In this document: positions 18,427 through 29,299 of the stretch, piece by piece
Layout: every line of letters begins with the position of its first letter
How positions within the stretch are numbered: the stretch's first letter is position 1
Assembly (NCBI RefSeq): GCF_041224545.1
Contig: NZ_JBGFGP010000176.1
Coordinates: 124,001 to 188,000 of the forward strand
Length of the DNA stretch: 64,000 bases
Direction of reading: 5' to 3'
Source: Sedimentitalea sp041224545
GTDB taxonomy: Bacteria; Pseudomonadota; Alphaproteobacteria; Rhodobacterales; Rhodobacteraceae
The notes under the pieces: model-generated
Databases searched by the model: none
The model's input: the letters and a program-made list of their open reading frames with translations, nothing else
Told to the model about the DNA's origin: nothing
Translations under genes and position numbers: made by a program

Positions 18427-18515
18427 GAACTTGTGAAGCGATTGATGCCCAAAAGCTCATCACTTCATACCTCCCTGTTGGACTTTGGCCGAGCTTAGTG
18501 CTCGGCCTTTTTTTT
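18427..18515 (+). ncRNA. candidate small RNA with CU-rich loop and intrinsic terminator
   Basis: Between the LysR gene and the channel gene a stretch folds as TGAAG..GATG paired with CATC..CTTCA, then an unpaired segment with ACCTCCC, then a strong terminator. The layout (structured 5' part, CU-rich anti-Shine-Dalgarno-like segment, Rho-independent end) is that of trans-acting small RNAs described in Rhodobacter. The 5' end is a guess. The promoter is not convincing: TTGATC at 18399 with 17 bases to TAATTG. It could simply be the 3' untranslated region of the LysR gene. Confidence 0.4.
18487..18515 (+). terminator. intrinsic terminator downstream of LysR gene
   Basis: GGCCGAG and CTCGGCC form a 7-bp stem with a seven-base loop, directly followed by eight T. 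It lies 128 bases past the LysR stop. Confidence 0.92.
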
Positions 18516-18646
18516 GCCCGCGCATCCGCGCCGCGTTCTCGCCGATGCGCCAGAGCAAGCGGAAATGTCCAAATCTGTTGAATTTTCAGCGAAATCACGC
18601 CAATGAGGACCACAACAGCAGAAATACGGCACCGGGGAGTTGAAAT

Positions 18647-20932
18647 ATGGGTCCTGTTTCGCGCCTTTGCGCAATTGTCTTGACCATCATTGCTCTTCAG
18701 ACAGTCGCGGCGACCGGGGCGCAGTGCCAGACACAGGTGGACAGCGAGTCAGGCAGCAGCGCACCATCCGCATTGGCCGAACTTCCCGAACCGCTCACCC
18801 AGGACGCCGTACGCGAGATGGTAGCACGAATGTCGGACGATCAGGTGCGCGCCATGTTGCTGGATCGGCTTGACGCCGTGGCGGCCACCGAAAAGCACGA
18901 CGCGGCCGCAAAGCCCGGCCTCTTCAGCCGCCTCAACACCCTTTGGGTCGCCTTCTACTCCAATCCACTGGATGCGATCTCCAAGCTGCCCACGCTCGTC
19001 CAGAGACAGGGGCAAACCATCGCGATCTTTTTCAATGATTTCGGCGGCGCTGGCGGTGTGTTCAAGATGTTCGGTCTGATGGCGATCGCGCTGGCAATCG
19101 GTTTTGGCGTCGAATATCTGGCGGTACGGCTGACGAAACGCTGGCAACGCAGCATTCCACACTCGGACACGGCAACCCTGTCGGAATCGCTGAACTTTCT
19201 CTTCCGGCGCTTCATGCGCGAGATTTTCGGCCTGATCGTCTTCTACATCACGGTCCGCACTGTCGGCAAGGCGTTGCTGGATGCGCAACAGGCGAGCTTT
19301 GTTGCCCCCTTTGCCACATACCTCGTGTGGTGGCCGCGCCTTGGCGCGGCGGTGTCGCGTCTGGTGCTCGCCCCCGAGAAACCCGCCCTGCGACTGGTTA
19401 GACTAAGTGACAAATGGGCCCGATACCTGCACAGGAACCTTGTCGGTCTCATCCTGCTGTGCGGTTTCACAATTTTCGTGGTCAGTTTCAATTTGAACTT
19501 CGGTTATCCGCTGGCCGAAACACGTCTTGGCTTCTGGCTCGATAGCGCCGTCTACATCTATATCGTCATCATCGCCTGGACCGCGCGCGAGGGGCTGGTC
19601 GAACTGATGCGCGGTTCGGACCCGGATCGGTCGGAATACGATGAACTGGTTGCCCGCAATTACCCCTATTACGTGGTGGCTGTCGCTGCGGGCATGTGGG
19701 TGCTTGTCACGACGCTGACGGGGCTCGGCCAAACCGCGTCCCTGCAGAAGGGCGCGCATTATACGACGATGTTCTGGCTCATTCTCGCTCCTCCGCTCGA
19801 CATGCTCGTGCGCGGACTGGTTCGCCACCTCGTACCGCCGATGATCGGAGAAGGCGCGATTGCGGAAAAGGCCTATCGCGCCACCAAACGCAGTTACATC
19901 CGGATCGGTCGCGTTCTGATCGCGGGTATCGTACTCTTGCTGATCGCGAATGCCTGGGACATGCACATCGCCGACTTTACCTCGCAAAGACAGGGCCTCG
20001 GCGCGCGGCTGGTCGAATTCCTGATCACACTCGCCATCGGTTACATTGTGTTCGAGGTCGTCTCTCTCTGGATCAATCGCAAGCTGGCCAGGGAACAAAC
20101 CAGTTCAGGACCGGTCAGCGAAGACGCGGCAGGCGGCGAAGGCGGCGGCGCCGGCGGTTCCAGGCTGGCCACTGTGCTTCCTCTGCTGCGACTTTGCGCG
20201 CAGGTGGCGATTGTCGTCATCTTTGCGCTGCTGGCGGTCGGGGCATTGGGCGTGGACATCACCCCGCTTCTCGCCGGGGCCGGCATCCTCGGTCTCGCCA
20301 TCGGGTTCGGCGCGCAAAAGCTGGTCACGGATATTGTCTCGGGCATCTTCTTTCTGATCGACGATGCCTTTCGCGTCGGCGAATATGTCGATGTCGGCGG
20401 CACCATGGGCACGGTCGAGAAAATCTCGATCCGCTCGATGCAGCTTCGCCACCATCGCGGCAACGTGCACACCATCCCCTATGGCAGCATCGAAAAGGTC
20501 ACCAATTTCAGCCGCGACTGGGTCATCATGAAGCTGATGTTCACCGTCCCGTTCGACACCGATCCCAACAAGGTCAAGAAGATCTTCAAGAAGATCGGTG
20601 CCGAGATGATGCAGGACGATCTTTACAAGGACGATTTCCTCGAACCGTTCAAGAGCCAGGGCGTGCTGCAATTCGACGATGTCGGCATCGTCATGCGCGG
20701 CAAGTTCATGGCAAAGCCCGGCACGCAATTCACCATCCGCAAGGAGATCTACAATCGCGTCCGCAAGGAATTCGCCGAGAACGGGATCGAATTCGCCCGC
20801 CGCGAGGTGCGCGTGGCCATACCCGGGCTCGATCACGACGACACGATGAGCGATGCCGAGAAACAGGCCGTCGCGGCCGCGGCCAGCGGCGTCGTGCAGG
20901 CCCAGATCGAAGATCAGGACGCCAAGAAATAG
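18647..20932 (+). CDS. mechanosensitive ion channel family protein (MscS superfamily)
   Basis: Large MscS-type channel of 761 residues, inner membrane; such channels release solutes on hypo-osmotic shock. A signal peptide (1-25) precedes a periplasmic region (to about 120), then several membrane helices. The MscS core comprises the pore helix with GAGILGLAIGFGAQKLVTD (about 544-562) and the beta domain (ISGIFFLIDDAFRVGEYVDV), ending in a polar tail. A Gly/Glu-rich linker (about 495-505) precedes the pore helices. Length and topology resemble YbdG/MscK-like paralogues rather than small MscS. The start ATG follows GGGGAG. Confidence 0.9.
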   Translation: MGPVSRLCAIVLTIIALQTVAATGAQCQTQVDSESGSSAPSALAELPEPLTQDAVREMVARMSDDQVRAMLLDRLDAVAATEKHDAAAKPGLFSRLNTLWVAFYSNPLDAISKLPTLVQRQGQTIAIFFNDFGGAGGVFKMFGLMAIALAIGFGVEYLAVRLTKRWQRSIPHSDTATLSESLNFLFRRFMREIFGLIVFYITVRTVGKALLDAQQASFVAPFATYLVWWPRLGAAVSRLVLAPEKPALRLVRLSDKWARYLHRNLVGLILLCGFTIFVVSFNLNFGYPLAETRLGFWLDSAVYIYIVIIAWTAREGLVELMRGSDPDRSEYDELVARNYPYYVVAVAAGMWVLVTTLTGLGQTASLQKGAHYTTMFWLILAPPLDMLVRGLVRHLVPPMIGEGAIAEKAYRATKRSYIRIGRVLIAGIVLLLIANAWDMHIADFTSQRQGLGARLVEFLITLAIGYIVFEVVSLWINRKLAREQTSSGPVSEDAAGGEGGGAGGSRLATVLPLLRLCAQVAIVVIFALLAVGALGVDITPLLAGAGILGLAIGFGAQKLVTDIVSGIFFLIDDAFRVGEYVDVGGTMGTVEKISIRSMQLRHHRGNVHTIPYGSIEKVTNFSRDWVIMKLMFTVPFDTDPNKVKKIFKKIGAEMMQDDLYKDDFLEPFKSQGVLQFDDVGIVMRGKFMAKPGTQFTIRKEIYNRVRKEFAENGIEFARREVRVAIPGLDHDDTMSDAEKQAVAAAASGVVQAQIEDQDAKK

Positions 20933-21100
20933 AGCCTCTGCCTCCAACGGATGACGCGGCGCATCGAGGCCAATGCCCGATCTGACATCCGCCCGCGCCC
21001 GTTTCAACGGCGCAATTGCGGCAAGTTGGGAACAGGGCTTTTCCCCGGACGCGGCTTGCACTAACAACGGCGCCATTACGCCACCCTGGGGAACGTCCGG

Positions 21101-23260
<2,160 letters not shown>

Positions 23261-23263
23261 GGA

Positions 23264-24295
23264 ATGACACAACAGCTTTACCTGCATATCGGCGACTGCA
23301 AGACCGGATCGACCACCATCCAGACCACGCTGGCGGGGTCGGGCCTTGCAACACCGGGAACCGCCCTGCTCTATCCGCGCCCGATGCAGCATGGGATGCT
23401 GGCCCGTACCCTGACCACGCACAAGCATCTGCTGGACAAGCGCTGGGGCGCCATCGGGCGCAGCTTTGCCTCTGCGGAGTGGGATGTGGGGGTGATTTCG
23501 ACCGAATTGTTCGAATTCTCGTCGCCCAACCGGGTCGCCGCAGCCTTGCGTCAGCACATTCCCGACCATGCCGAAAGTTTGCGGGTCATTGCCTATGTAC
23601 GACCGCATACCAGTCGTTTTTTGTCGCAATTTGCCGAGAACCTCAAAAACGGTCACACCACCGGCGACATGCAGGAGTTCGCCACGCGCATGGATCGTCT
23701 CGGACGGCTCGACTATGTCGCGCGGTTGCAAAAGTGGCGCGATGTGTTCGGCGACCGGCTGATCGTGCGCCCGTTCACGCGGGATCGTCTGGCCCGTGGC
23801 GATGTGCGTCATGACTTCCTGGGGCTGATCCTTGAAGGCCGCGCTTACGAGCTTGGCGACATCACCGATGCAAATGCCTCGCTCTCCCTCGCCGACCTTG
23901 CCCTCATGCGCCTGCTGCAACGCCGTTTTGCCGAGCGACTTGGCGCTGAACACCCCTCGGCCATTCCGTTCGGCAAACAGTTCGGACGCCTGCTTCATGC
24001 CACGCCGTCGCTGCGCCCGTTCGAACGGCTACGCCTGTCCCGATCGCTCTGCGACTGGTTCATCACCCGTTATCGCGACGACGCCGAACAGATGGACAGC
24101 CAATGGATCGGCGCACCCTGTTTCGTGCCGGCGCTTCTGGCGGCCGCCGATGACACCGTGCCGCAGGCGCAGAGCCTGCAAGCAGAGGACCATTTCGATG
24201 GTGAGACGCTGCGGCTCATGACCTGCTGGGCCGATCTGATCCTGCGGCAGATGCAGGACGATCCGGCCGCATTCGGCAAGCGCCTGCGCCCCTGA
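23264..24295 (+). CDS. sulfotransferase-like protein
   Basis: Unassigned protein of 343 residues. The N-terminus LYLHIGDCKTGSTTIQTTL (5-23) has the form of the 5'-phosphosulfate-binding loop of PAPS-dependent sulfotransferases (K-T-G-S-T-T), and LRVIAYVRPHTSRFLSQF (about 108-125) resembles the 3'-phosphate-binding strand with its arginine and serine. The rest gives no acceptor. No signal peptide or membrane segment. It begins three bases after purL and probably shares its transcript, although the functions appear unrelated. A glycosyltransferase or kinase with a similar P-loop is less likely. Confidence 0.65.
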   Translation: MTQQLYLHIGDCKTGSTTIQTTLAGSGLATPGTALLYPRPMQHGMLARTLTTHKHLLDKRWGAIGRSFASAEWDVGVISTELFEFSSPNRVAAALRQHIPDHAESLRVIAYVRPHTSRFLSQFAENLKNGHTTGDMQEFATRMDRLGRLDYVARLQKWRDVFGDRLIVRPFTRDRLARGDVRHDFLGLILEGRAYELGDITDANASLSLADLALMRLLQRRFAERLGAEHPSAIPFGKQFGRLLHATPSLRPFERLRLSRSLCDWFITRYRDDAEQMDSQWIGAPCFVPALLAAADDTVPQAQSLQAEDHFDGETLRLMTCWADLILRQMQDDPAAFGKRLRP

Positions 24296-24413
24296 GACGG
24301 TCTGCGCCCTGTCGGGTCGCTACGTGCCGGGCCGAATTGCCACGACGCAATCCCTTGCGCCCTGAGCAGCATCACCCTAAATCTAATCAGAACCAGCAGG
24401 AGCAACGCACCAG

Positions 24414-24656
24414 ATGGCAATGCAGGCCCATGAAATCGAAGAACTGATCCGCGCGAGTTTTCCGAATGCAAAGATCTCGATCACCGATCTGGCGGGCGAC
24501 GGCAATCACTATGCTGCCGAAGTCATCGACGAGAGCTTTCGCGGGCAGAACAGGGTGCAACAGCAACGCGCGGTCTATGCGGCCCTCAAGGGCAAGATGG
24601 ACGGCTCCAGCGGGGAATTGCATGCGCTGGCGCTGACGACCAAGGCACCGGCATAA
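24414..24656 (+). CDS. BolA family protein
   Basis: 80-residue BolA/YrbA-type protein, a partner of monothiol glutaredoxin in iron-sulfur cluster handling. The family features are the basic helix and loop with HALALTTKAP at the C-terminus (His ligand region) and IEELIRASFPNAKISITDLAGDGNHY at the N-terminus. The gene directly precedes grxD on the same strand, 98 bases apart, matching the widespread BolA-Grx4 pairing. A GGAG site lies 12 bases before the start. Confidence 0.92.
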   Translation: MAMQAHEIEELIRASFPNAKISITDLAGDGNHYAAEVIDESFRGQNRVQQQRAVYAALKGKMDGSSGELHALALTTKAPA

Positions 24657-24754
24657 CCAACCGAACCGATTGCGACAGATCACCGGTCTGCCGGAAAACG
24701 ACAACCGAAACCGCGCACGCCTTTTGGCACATGGCGCGAGACAAGGATAGCGAG

Positions 24755-25117
24755 ATGAGCGATATCGCAACCCAGATCAAGGATACCGTCACCAGCAACG
24801 ATGTGGTGCTGTTCATGAAGGGCACCAAGGAAATGCCGCAATGCGGTTTCTCTTCGCGCGTCGCGGGGGTGCTGAACTACATGGGCGTGCAATTCGCCGA
24901 TGTGAACGTGCTGGCAGACGAAACCATGCGTCAGGGAATCAAGGATTTTTCCGACTGGCCGACCGTGCCGCAGCTTTACGTCAAGGGAGAATTCGTTGGC
25001 GGCTGTGACATCGTCACCGAGATGACCCTGTCCGGCGAACTCGACACCCTGTTCGAAAACAAGGGCGTGAGTTTTGACAAGGAGGCGGCGGACAAGATCC
25101 GCGAAGCCAACGGCTGA
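24755..25117 (+). CDS. grxD: monothiol glutaredoxin, Grx4 family
   Basis: 120-residue CGFS-type glutaredoxin that binds a [2Fe-2S] cluster with glutathione and a BolA partner. The active site MPQCGFSSRV (about 28-37), the glutathione-binding WPTVPQLYVKGEFVGGCDI (about 69-87) and the usual length fit Grx4/Grx5. The start at MSDIATQI follows AAGGA at seven bases; an upstream in-frame ATG would add eight residues before it. A strong terminator follows the stop. Confidence 0.95.
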   Translation: MSDIATQIKDTVTSNDVVLFMKGTKEMPQCGFSSRVAGVLNYMGVQFADVNVLADETMRQGIKDFSDWPTVPQLYVKGEFVGGCDIVTEMTLSGELDTLFENKGVSFDKEAADKIREANG

Positions 25118-25145
25118 CCCTCACGAAAACAGCAGATCGACATCG

Positions 25146-25168
25146 CCGCCCCGTTCCGGGGCGGTTTT
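25146..25168 (+). terminator. intrinsic terminator after grxD
   Basis: CCGCCCC and GGGGCGG form a 7-bp stem with a five-base loop, followed by TTTTGTTTTG. Confidence 0.9.
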
Positions 25169-25207
25169 GTTTTGCCAGCGGTCTGCACGGTACAGACGTT
25201 GCGGTTG

Positions 25208-25561
25208 CTACGGCCTGATGATGGCACAATCGCGCAGCACCGGCTCTTCCTCGGCCGTGTGGTCCGCGGCCATATGCGTCACGAAACCCTCGTCACCCTT
25301 GATATGGAGCCGATAGCTGTCCTGCTCATCGAGTGAGACATAACACACGCCAGATGCGGTCGGCAGCGCGCGCATCGCAACCTGCTTGCCTTCGATCTGC
25401 ATCACCGCCGATCCGGCACCTTCCAGCGGAGTGATAAAGGTGACAGGCAACAGCACCCCGCGTTCGCATTGAAAGACGCGACTCGAGATGTCAGGGCCAT
25501 CTTGCGCGACTGTTTCCAGGGGCGCGCACGTCATGGCCATGACGGCCATCAGCGCCCTCAT
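25208..25561 (-). CDS. MliC-like putative lysozyme inhibitor
   Basis: Secreted 117-residue protein. A short signal peptide (1-19, ending near ETVAQD) is followed by a beta-rich domain with FQCERGVLLPVTF near its start, two cysteines late in the domain (SGVCYVS and LRDCAI) and an intervening tyrosine: the pattern of MliC/PliC C-type lysozyme inhibitors. The conserved serine and lysine of the inhibitory loop cannot be placed with confidence, so the inhibitor role is inference. Its start overlaps the zapA stop as ATGA, hence translational coupling to the cell-division genes. Confidence 0.6.
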   Translation of the reverse strand: MRALMAVMAMTCAPLETVAQDGPDISSRVFQCERGVLLPVTFITPLEGAGSAVMQIEGKQVAMRALPTASGVCYVSLDEQDSYRLHIKGDEGFVTHMAADHTAEEEPVLRDCAIIRP

Positions 25562-25953
25562 TTCCGCGCCTTGTCCTCGATCTCGCCCGCCAATGCCTCT
25601 GCCCGTGCGGCCAGCTCTGCCAAGGTGTCCGTCACCGCCTGCGGGACCACCGGAACCTCGATCCGTTCGGGCGCGGGTTTCGGGGCGTCGCGCAGATGTT
25701 CGAGTTCGGCCTGGCGCTCGGCGAGGGCCGTCTCAAGCTCTCTGACGCGCTCTTCGGATGCCGCCGTCTTGTCTGCGAGCATGAGCCCGGCCATCAACAG
25801 CATCCGCGCCTCGGGCATCCGGCCAACCTGGTCGGTAAGCACCTGCGCTTCCTCGTCCAGCATCCCGGCCGCAGAATGCAGAAAGCTCTCTTCGCCATCC
25901 TGACATGCCACGTTAAACGAGCGGCCCCCGATGCGAATTGTGACTTCCGGCAT
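25558..25953 (-). CDS. zapA: cell division protein ZapA
   Basis: Small FtsZ-binding protein that cross-links protofilaments in the Z ring. 131 residues. The N-terminal beta-strand domain reads VTIRIGGRSFNVACQDGEE (about 4-22), then helix with LMAGLMLADKTA, and a long coiled coil (about 60-90) as in the family. The C-terminal tail is longer than in E. coli ZapA. The start overlaps the stop of the upstream coiled-coil gene by one base (TAATG) and its stop overlaps the MliC-like gene, so the three genes form one tight operon. Confidence 0.9.
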   Translation of the reverse strand: MPEVTIRIGGRSFNVACQDGEESFLHSAAGMLDEEAQVLTDQVGRMPEARMLLMAGLMLADKTAASEERVRELETALAERQAELEHLRDAPKPAPERIEVPVVPQAVTDTLAELAARAEALAGEIEDKARK

Positions 25954-26486
25954 TACATGTCCTCCGTTTCGGCCGCGCCATCTGCATCGCCCAGGAGCGG
26001 CTTCAGCCTGGCCAGGATCACGCCGACCTCCGCCACTTCGGTCGCGCGCGTGGCCCGCAGCGCCTCGAGTTCGGCGAGCATTGCCTTGTTGATAAGCCGC
26101 GGTTTGCCGACGCCATTCTCATTTGCCGTGCGCAGCGCCGCGTTGCTGTTGCGCAATTGCTCGTTGGCTTCGCGCAGCCGTTGCAAATCCATGTCCAGTT
26201 GCTCCACGGCCTGGTCATACTCGGCAATCTGGTCCTTCAGCGCCTCGATCTCGGTCGCCCGGTCGAGATCCGCCCGCAGCGCTGCAATCTCGTCGTCATG
26301 TTCGGCACGCAGCGCGCGCAACCTGTCTTCCAGATGCGCGCTGGCGCGCCTTTCCTCTTCCAGCGCTGCGGCAAGATCCGGACCCGGAGCCGTATCGCTT
26401 GTCTGTTCCGCCAACTGGCTGACGCCGGCGTCGATCCGTGCCATCGCCAACGTGATGCGGCTTTGCAATTCTTCGATCTGACTCAT
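25953..26486 (-). CDS. coiled-coil protein upstream of zapA
   Basis: 177 residues, no recognised domain. Almost the entire chain from residue 5 to 150 is heptad-like and rich in Glu, Arg, Leu and Ala (for example LEDRLRALRAEHDDEIAALR and LDMDLQRLREANEQLRNSN), so a long coiled coil is expected. No signal peptide. It is coupled to zapA by a one-base overlap, which suggests a role with the divisome, perhaps like the coiled-coil ZapA partner ZapB, but this is inference from position and architecture. Start at the methionine of MSQIEEL behind GAGGGG. Confidence 0.75.
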   Translation of the reverse strand: MSQIEELQSRITLAMARIDAGVSQLAEQTSDTAPGPDLAAALEEERRASAHLEDRLRALRAEHDDEIAALRADLDRATEIEALKDQIAEYDQAVEQLDMDLQRLREANEQLRNSNAALRTANENGVGKPRLINKAMLAELEALRATRATEVAEVGVILARLKPLLGDADGAAETEDM

Positions 26487-26769
26487 GCCCCTCACCTTTC
26501 GCACGCATCGAATTATATCGTACGTTTTGCCTGTTGATCCTGTCCCGCAGCGCGAAGCACCTACGGACGAATCGATCTTGTTCCCCAATTCTTAGCAGTC
26601 TACGCAAGGGCAAGGCAATTTTCCTGACCTTTGCTTTCAAAGGCTTGCCGCTGCGCGTTGAAGCACCGGCCAAACTGCGCCGGTCAGGCGCTTGATCTTT
26701 GGGATGCGGCTGCTATTGAGCAGTCCAAGTTACCGCGAACACCATACTGACCGCGAAAGGAGCGACCAC

Positions 26770-28788
26770 GTGGATCTTACCGAATTGCGCAACGCCAACC
26801 CGGACCACTGGTCAAAAGCGACCGCCATCCGTGCCCTGACGCTCGATGCCGTCCACGCGGCCAATTCCGGCCACTCCGGTATGCCGATGGGTATGGCGGA
26901 TGTCGCGACCGTCCTGTTCGAGAAGCACCTGAAATTCGACGCGGCGGCGCCGGACTGGGCGGATCGCGACCGCTTCATCCTTTCGGCCGGACATGGGTCC
27001 ATGTTGCTATATTCGCTGCTTTATCTCACCGGATCGCGCGAAATCACGCTGGACGAGATCAGGAATTTCCGCCAGTGGGGAGCCAAAACCGCAGGCCATC
27101 CCGAGAATTTCCTCGCCAAGGGCATCGAAACGACGACGGGTCCGCTGGGCCAGGGAATCGCCAACTCGGTCGGCTTTGCCATTGCCGAGGAAGCGCAACG
27201 CGCGCGCTTCGGCAAGAAAATCGTCGATCACCACACCTATGTCATCGCCGGTGACGGCTGCCTGATGGAAGGTATCAGCCACGAGGCAATCGGCCTGGCC
27301 GGACGTTTGCAACTGGGTAAGCTGATCGTTCTCTGGGACAACAACAACATCACCATCGACGGCACCGTCGCGCTCTCAGACAACACAAATCAGGTGCAGC
27401 GTTTCAAGGCCGCCGGCTGGCACGTGATCGAGATCGATGGTCACGACCCGGTTGCAATCGACGCGGCGCTGACCGCCGCCAGGAAGTCGCGCAAGCCGTC
27501 GATGATCGCCTGCAAGACCCATATTGCCCTGGGCCACGCCGCACAGGACACCTCCAAGGGACACGGCGCGCTGACCGATGAAGATCAGCTCAACGCGGCC
27601 AAACAGGCCTATGGATGGACCACCGGCCCGTTCGTCATTCCCGACGACATCAAATCGGCCTGGGAAGCCATCGGCAACCGCGGTGCCACCGAACGTGCGG
27701 CATGGGAAGCACGTCTGGCAGAACTCCCCGAGCGCCGGCGCGACGAATTCAACCGCGCCTACGCGTTCGACGTGCCCAAACGCCTGCCCGCGACGATCCG
27801 TGCGCTCAAGAAACAGGCCAGCGAAGCCGCCCAAAAGGTCGCAACGCGCAAGTCGAGCGAGATGGTGCTCGAGGTGGTGAACCCGGTGATGAAGGAAACC
27901 ATCGGCGGCAGCGCCGACCTTACGGGGTCCAACAACACCAAGACCGGCGATCTGGGCGTCTTCTCGCCCGAAGACCGCAAGGGCCGCTATATCTATTATG
28001 GCATCCGCGAACACGGCATGGCGGCCGCGATGAACGGCATGGCCCTGCATGGCGGCATCCGTCCCTATGGCGGCACATTCATGTGCTTTACCGACTACGC
28101 CCGCCCATCCATGCGCCTGGCCGCGCTGATGAAGATTCCCAGCGTGTTCGTCATGACCCATGACAGTATCGGTCTCGGCGAAGATGGCCCGACACACCAG
28201 CCGGTCGAGCATCTGGCGATCAGCCGCGCCACCCCGAACACCTATGTGTTCCGCCCCGCCGATACCGTGGAGACCGCCGAGGCTTGGGAACTGGCCCTCA
28301 CCAGCAAGAACACGCCCTCCGTGCTCTCGCTGACGCGACAGGGCCTTCCGACCGTGCGCACCGAGCACAAGCAAAGGAACCTGACCGCGCAGGGCGCCTA
28401 TGTTCTGGCCGAGGCTGAGGGCAAACGGCAAGCGATCCTGATCGCCACCGGGTCCGAGGTGTCCGTCGCGATGAAGGCGCGCGAGATGCTGCAAGCGGAT
28501 GGCATCGGCACGCGGGTGGTCTCGATGCCCTGCATGGAACTCTTCGCCGAACAGGAAGAAGCCTATCGCAAGCGTGTACTCCCCGCTGGCCCGGTGCGGG
28601 TCGGGATCGAAGCCGCCGTGCGACAAGGCTGGGATCGCTGGTTGCTCGGCGAACGGGGACGCGCGCCCAAGGCCGGTTTCATCGGCATGGACAGCTTTGG
28701 TGCCTCGGCACCGGCCGAGGAGCTGTTCGAGAAATTCGGCATCACCGCCGAGGCCACCGTTGCCAAGGTCAGGGAATTGCTGGGCTGA
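26770..28788 (+). CDS. tkt: transketolase
   Basis: Thiamine-diphosphate enzyme moving two-carbon ketol units in the pentose phosphate and Calvin pathways. 672 residues. GTG start (VDLTELRNANPDHW) seven bases after AAGGAG; earlier in-frame starts would give unconserved residues. Key elements: ANSGHSGMPMGMAD (about 34-47), ThDP/Mg site GDGCLMEGISHEA (about 160-172), LTGSNNTKTG, and the second-domain PGDTVET-like FRPADTVETAEAW. A terminator follows. The upstream region is shared with the divergent coiled-coil/zapA operon. No Calvin-cycle genes are adjacent, although gap lies 1.7 kb downstream. Confidence 0.96.
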   Translation: MDLTELRNANPDHWSKATAIRALTLDAVHAANSGHSGMPMGMADVATVLFEKHLKFDAAAPDWADRDRFILSAGHGSMLLYSLLYLTGSREITLDEIRNFRQWGAKTAGHPENFLAKGIETTTGPLGQGIANSVGFAIAEEAQRARFGKKIVDHHTYVIAGDGCLMEGISHEAIGLAGRLQLGKLIVLWDNNNITIDGTVALSDNTNQVQRFKAAGWHVIEIDGHDPVAIDAALTAARKSRKPSMIACKTHIALGHAAQDTSKGHGALTDEDQLNAAKQAYGWTTGPFVIPDDIKSAWEAIGNRGATERAAWEARLAELPERRRDEFNRAYAFDVPKRLPATIRALKKQASEAAQKVATRKSSEMVLEVVNPVMKETIGGSADLTGSNNTKTGDLGVFSPEDRKGRYIYYGIREHGMAAAMNGMALHGGIRPYGGTFMCFTDYARPSMRLAALMKIPSVFVMTHDSIGLGEDGPTHQPVEHLAISRATPNTYVFRPADTVETAEAWELALTSKNTPSVLSLTRQGLPTVRTEHKQRNLTAQGAYVLAEAEGKRQAILIATGSEVSVAMKAREMLQADGIGTRVVSMPCMELFAEQEEAYRKRVLPAGPVRVGIEAAVRQGWDRWLLGERGRAPKAGFIGMDSFGASAPAEELFEKFGITAEATVAKVRELLG

Positions 28789-28814
28789 CACCGGCAATCC
28801 GATGCAACCGAAAC

Positions 28815-28843
28815 GCCGCGCCTTGATCGGGCGCGGCTTTTTT
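28815..28843 (+). terminator. intrinsic terminator after tkt
   Basis: GCCGCGCC and GGCGCGGC form an 8-bp stem with a seven-base loop, followed by six T. Confidence 0.92.
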
Positions 28844-28912
28844 CTGTTCTGGCGAGAGGCTGTGTGCTAGCATTCTCCAATAGATTGAACGCAAAAGATA
28901 GGTCGCGACAAC

Positions 28913-29224
28913 ATGGTCAGCAAAATCAAAAAGATGAAAAAGCTCGCGGTGAAGAAACCGGTCTATTTCGTCAAGCTCGTCAACCAGACATCGCCGAAAT
29001 TCGCCCACAATGCGATCGCCGCGAACAAGGACGTGATCTGGACATATGAATACTGGTTGGAATCCAACACAAGCGCCAAAGGTGCGCTTGAACTGGAAAT
29101 GGATCTCAACAAGATGAAGAAAAAGAACGAGAATGCGCAAAGCAAGGCGATGAATGACGATGCGATCAGCGCCGTGCAAAACCATGTCGGCAAGGAGTAC
29201 GAGGTCAAGCTGACCAGCCGCTGA
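28913..29224 (+). CDS. Lys-rich hypothetical protein
   Basis: 103 residues, no family recognised. Very basic N-terminus (SKIKKMKKLAVKKPVYF) and a Lys/Asn/Met-rich middle (LNKMKKKNENAQSKAMNDD); predicted soluble with a short beta region (PVYFVKLVNQT) and a C-terminal VGKEYEVKLTSR. No signal peptide or cysteine. Its composition is unlike its neighbours, and the ribosome-binding site is weak (AGGTCGCGACAAC). It stands alone between the tkt terminator and a convergent gene. It reads as a real gene because the frame is codon-biased throughout, but a recently acquired or fast-evolving orphan is possible. Confidence 0.55.
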   Translation: MVSKIKKMKKLAVKKPVYFVKLVNQTSPKFAHNAIAANKDVIWTYEYWLESNTSAKGALELEMDLNKMKKKNENAQSKAMNDDAISAVQNHVGKEYEVKLTSR

Positions 29225-29299
29225 TCCTGCCTGGCCAGCAAACCCCGAAAAGCACATCCTTGCAATCAGGAGCCGCCGCATTCAACTCAGCGGCGCGGG

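Noticed and set aside
27376..28797. Open minus-strand frames opposite tkt and gap (27376-28797, 30308-31507)
   Set aside because: Both lie wholly over conserved enzymes, and no promoter or ribosome-binding site supports them.
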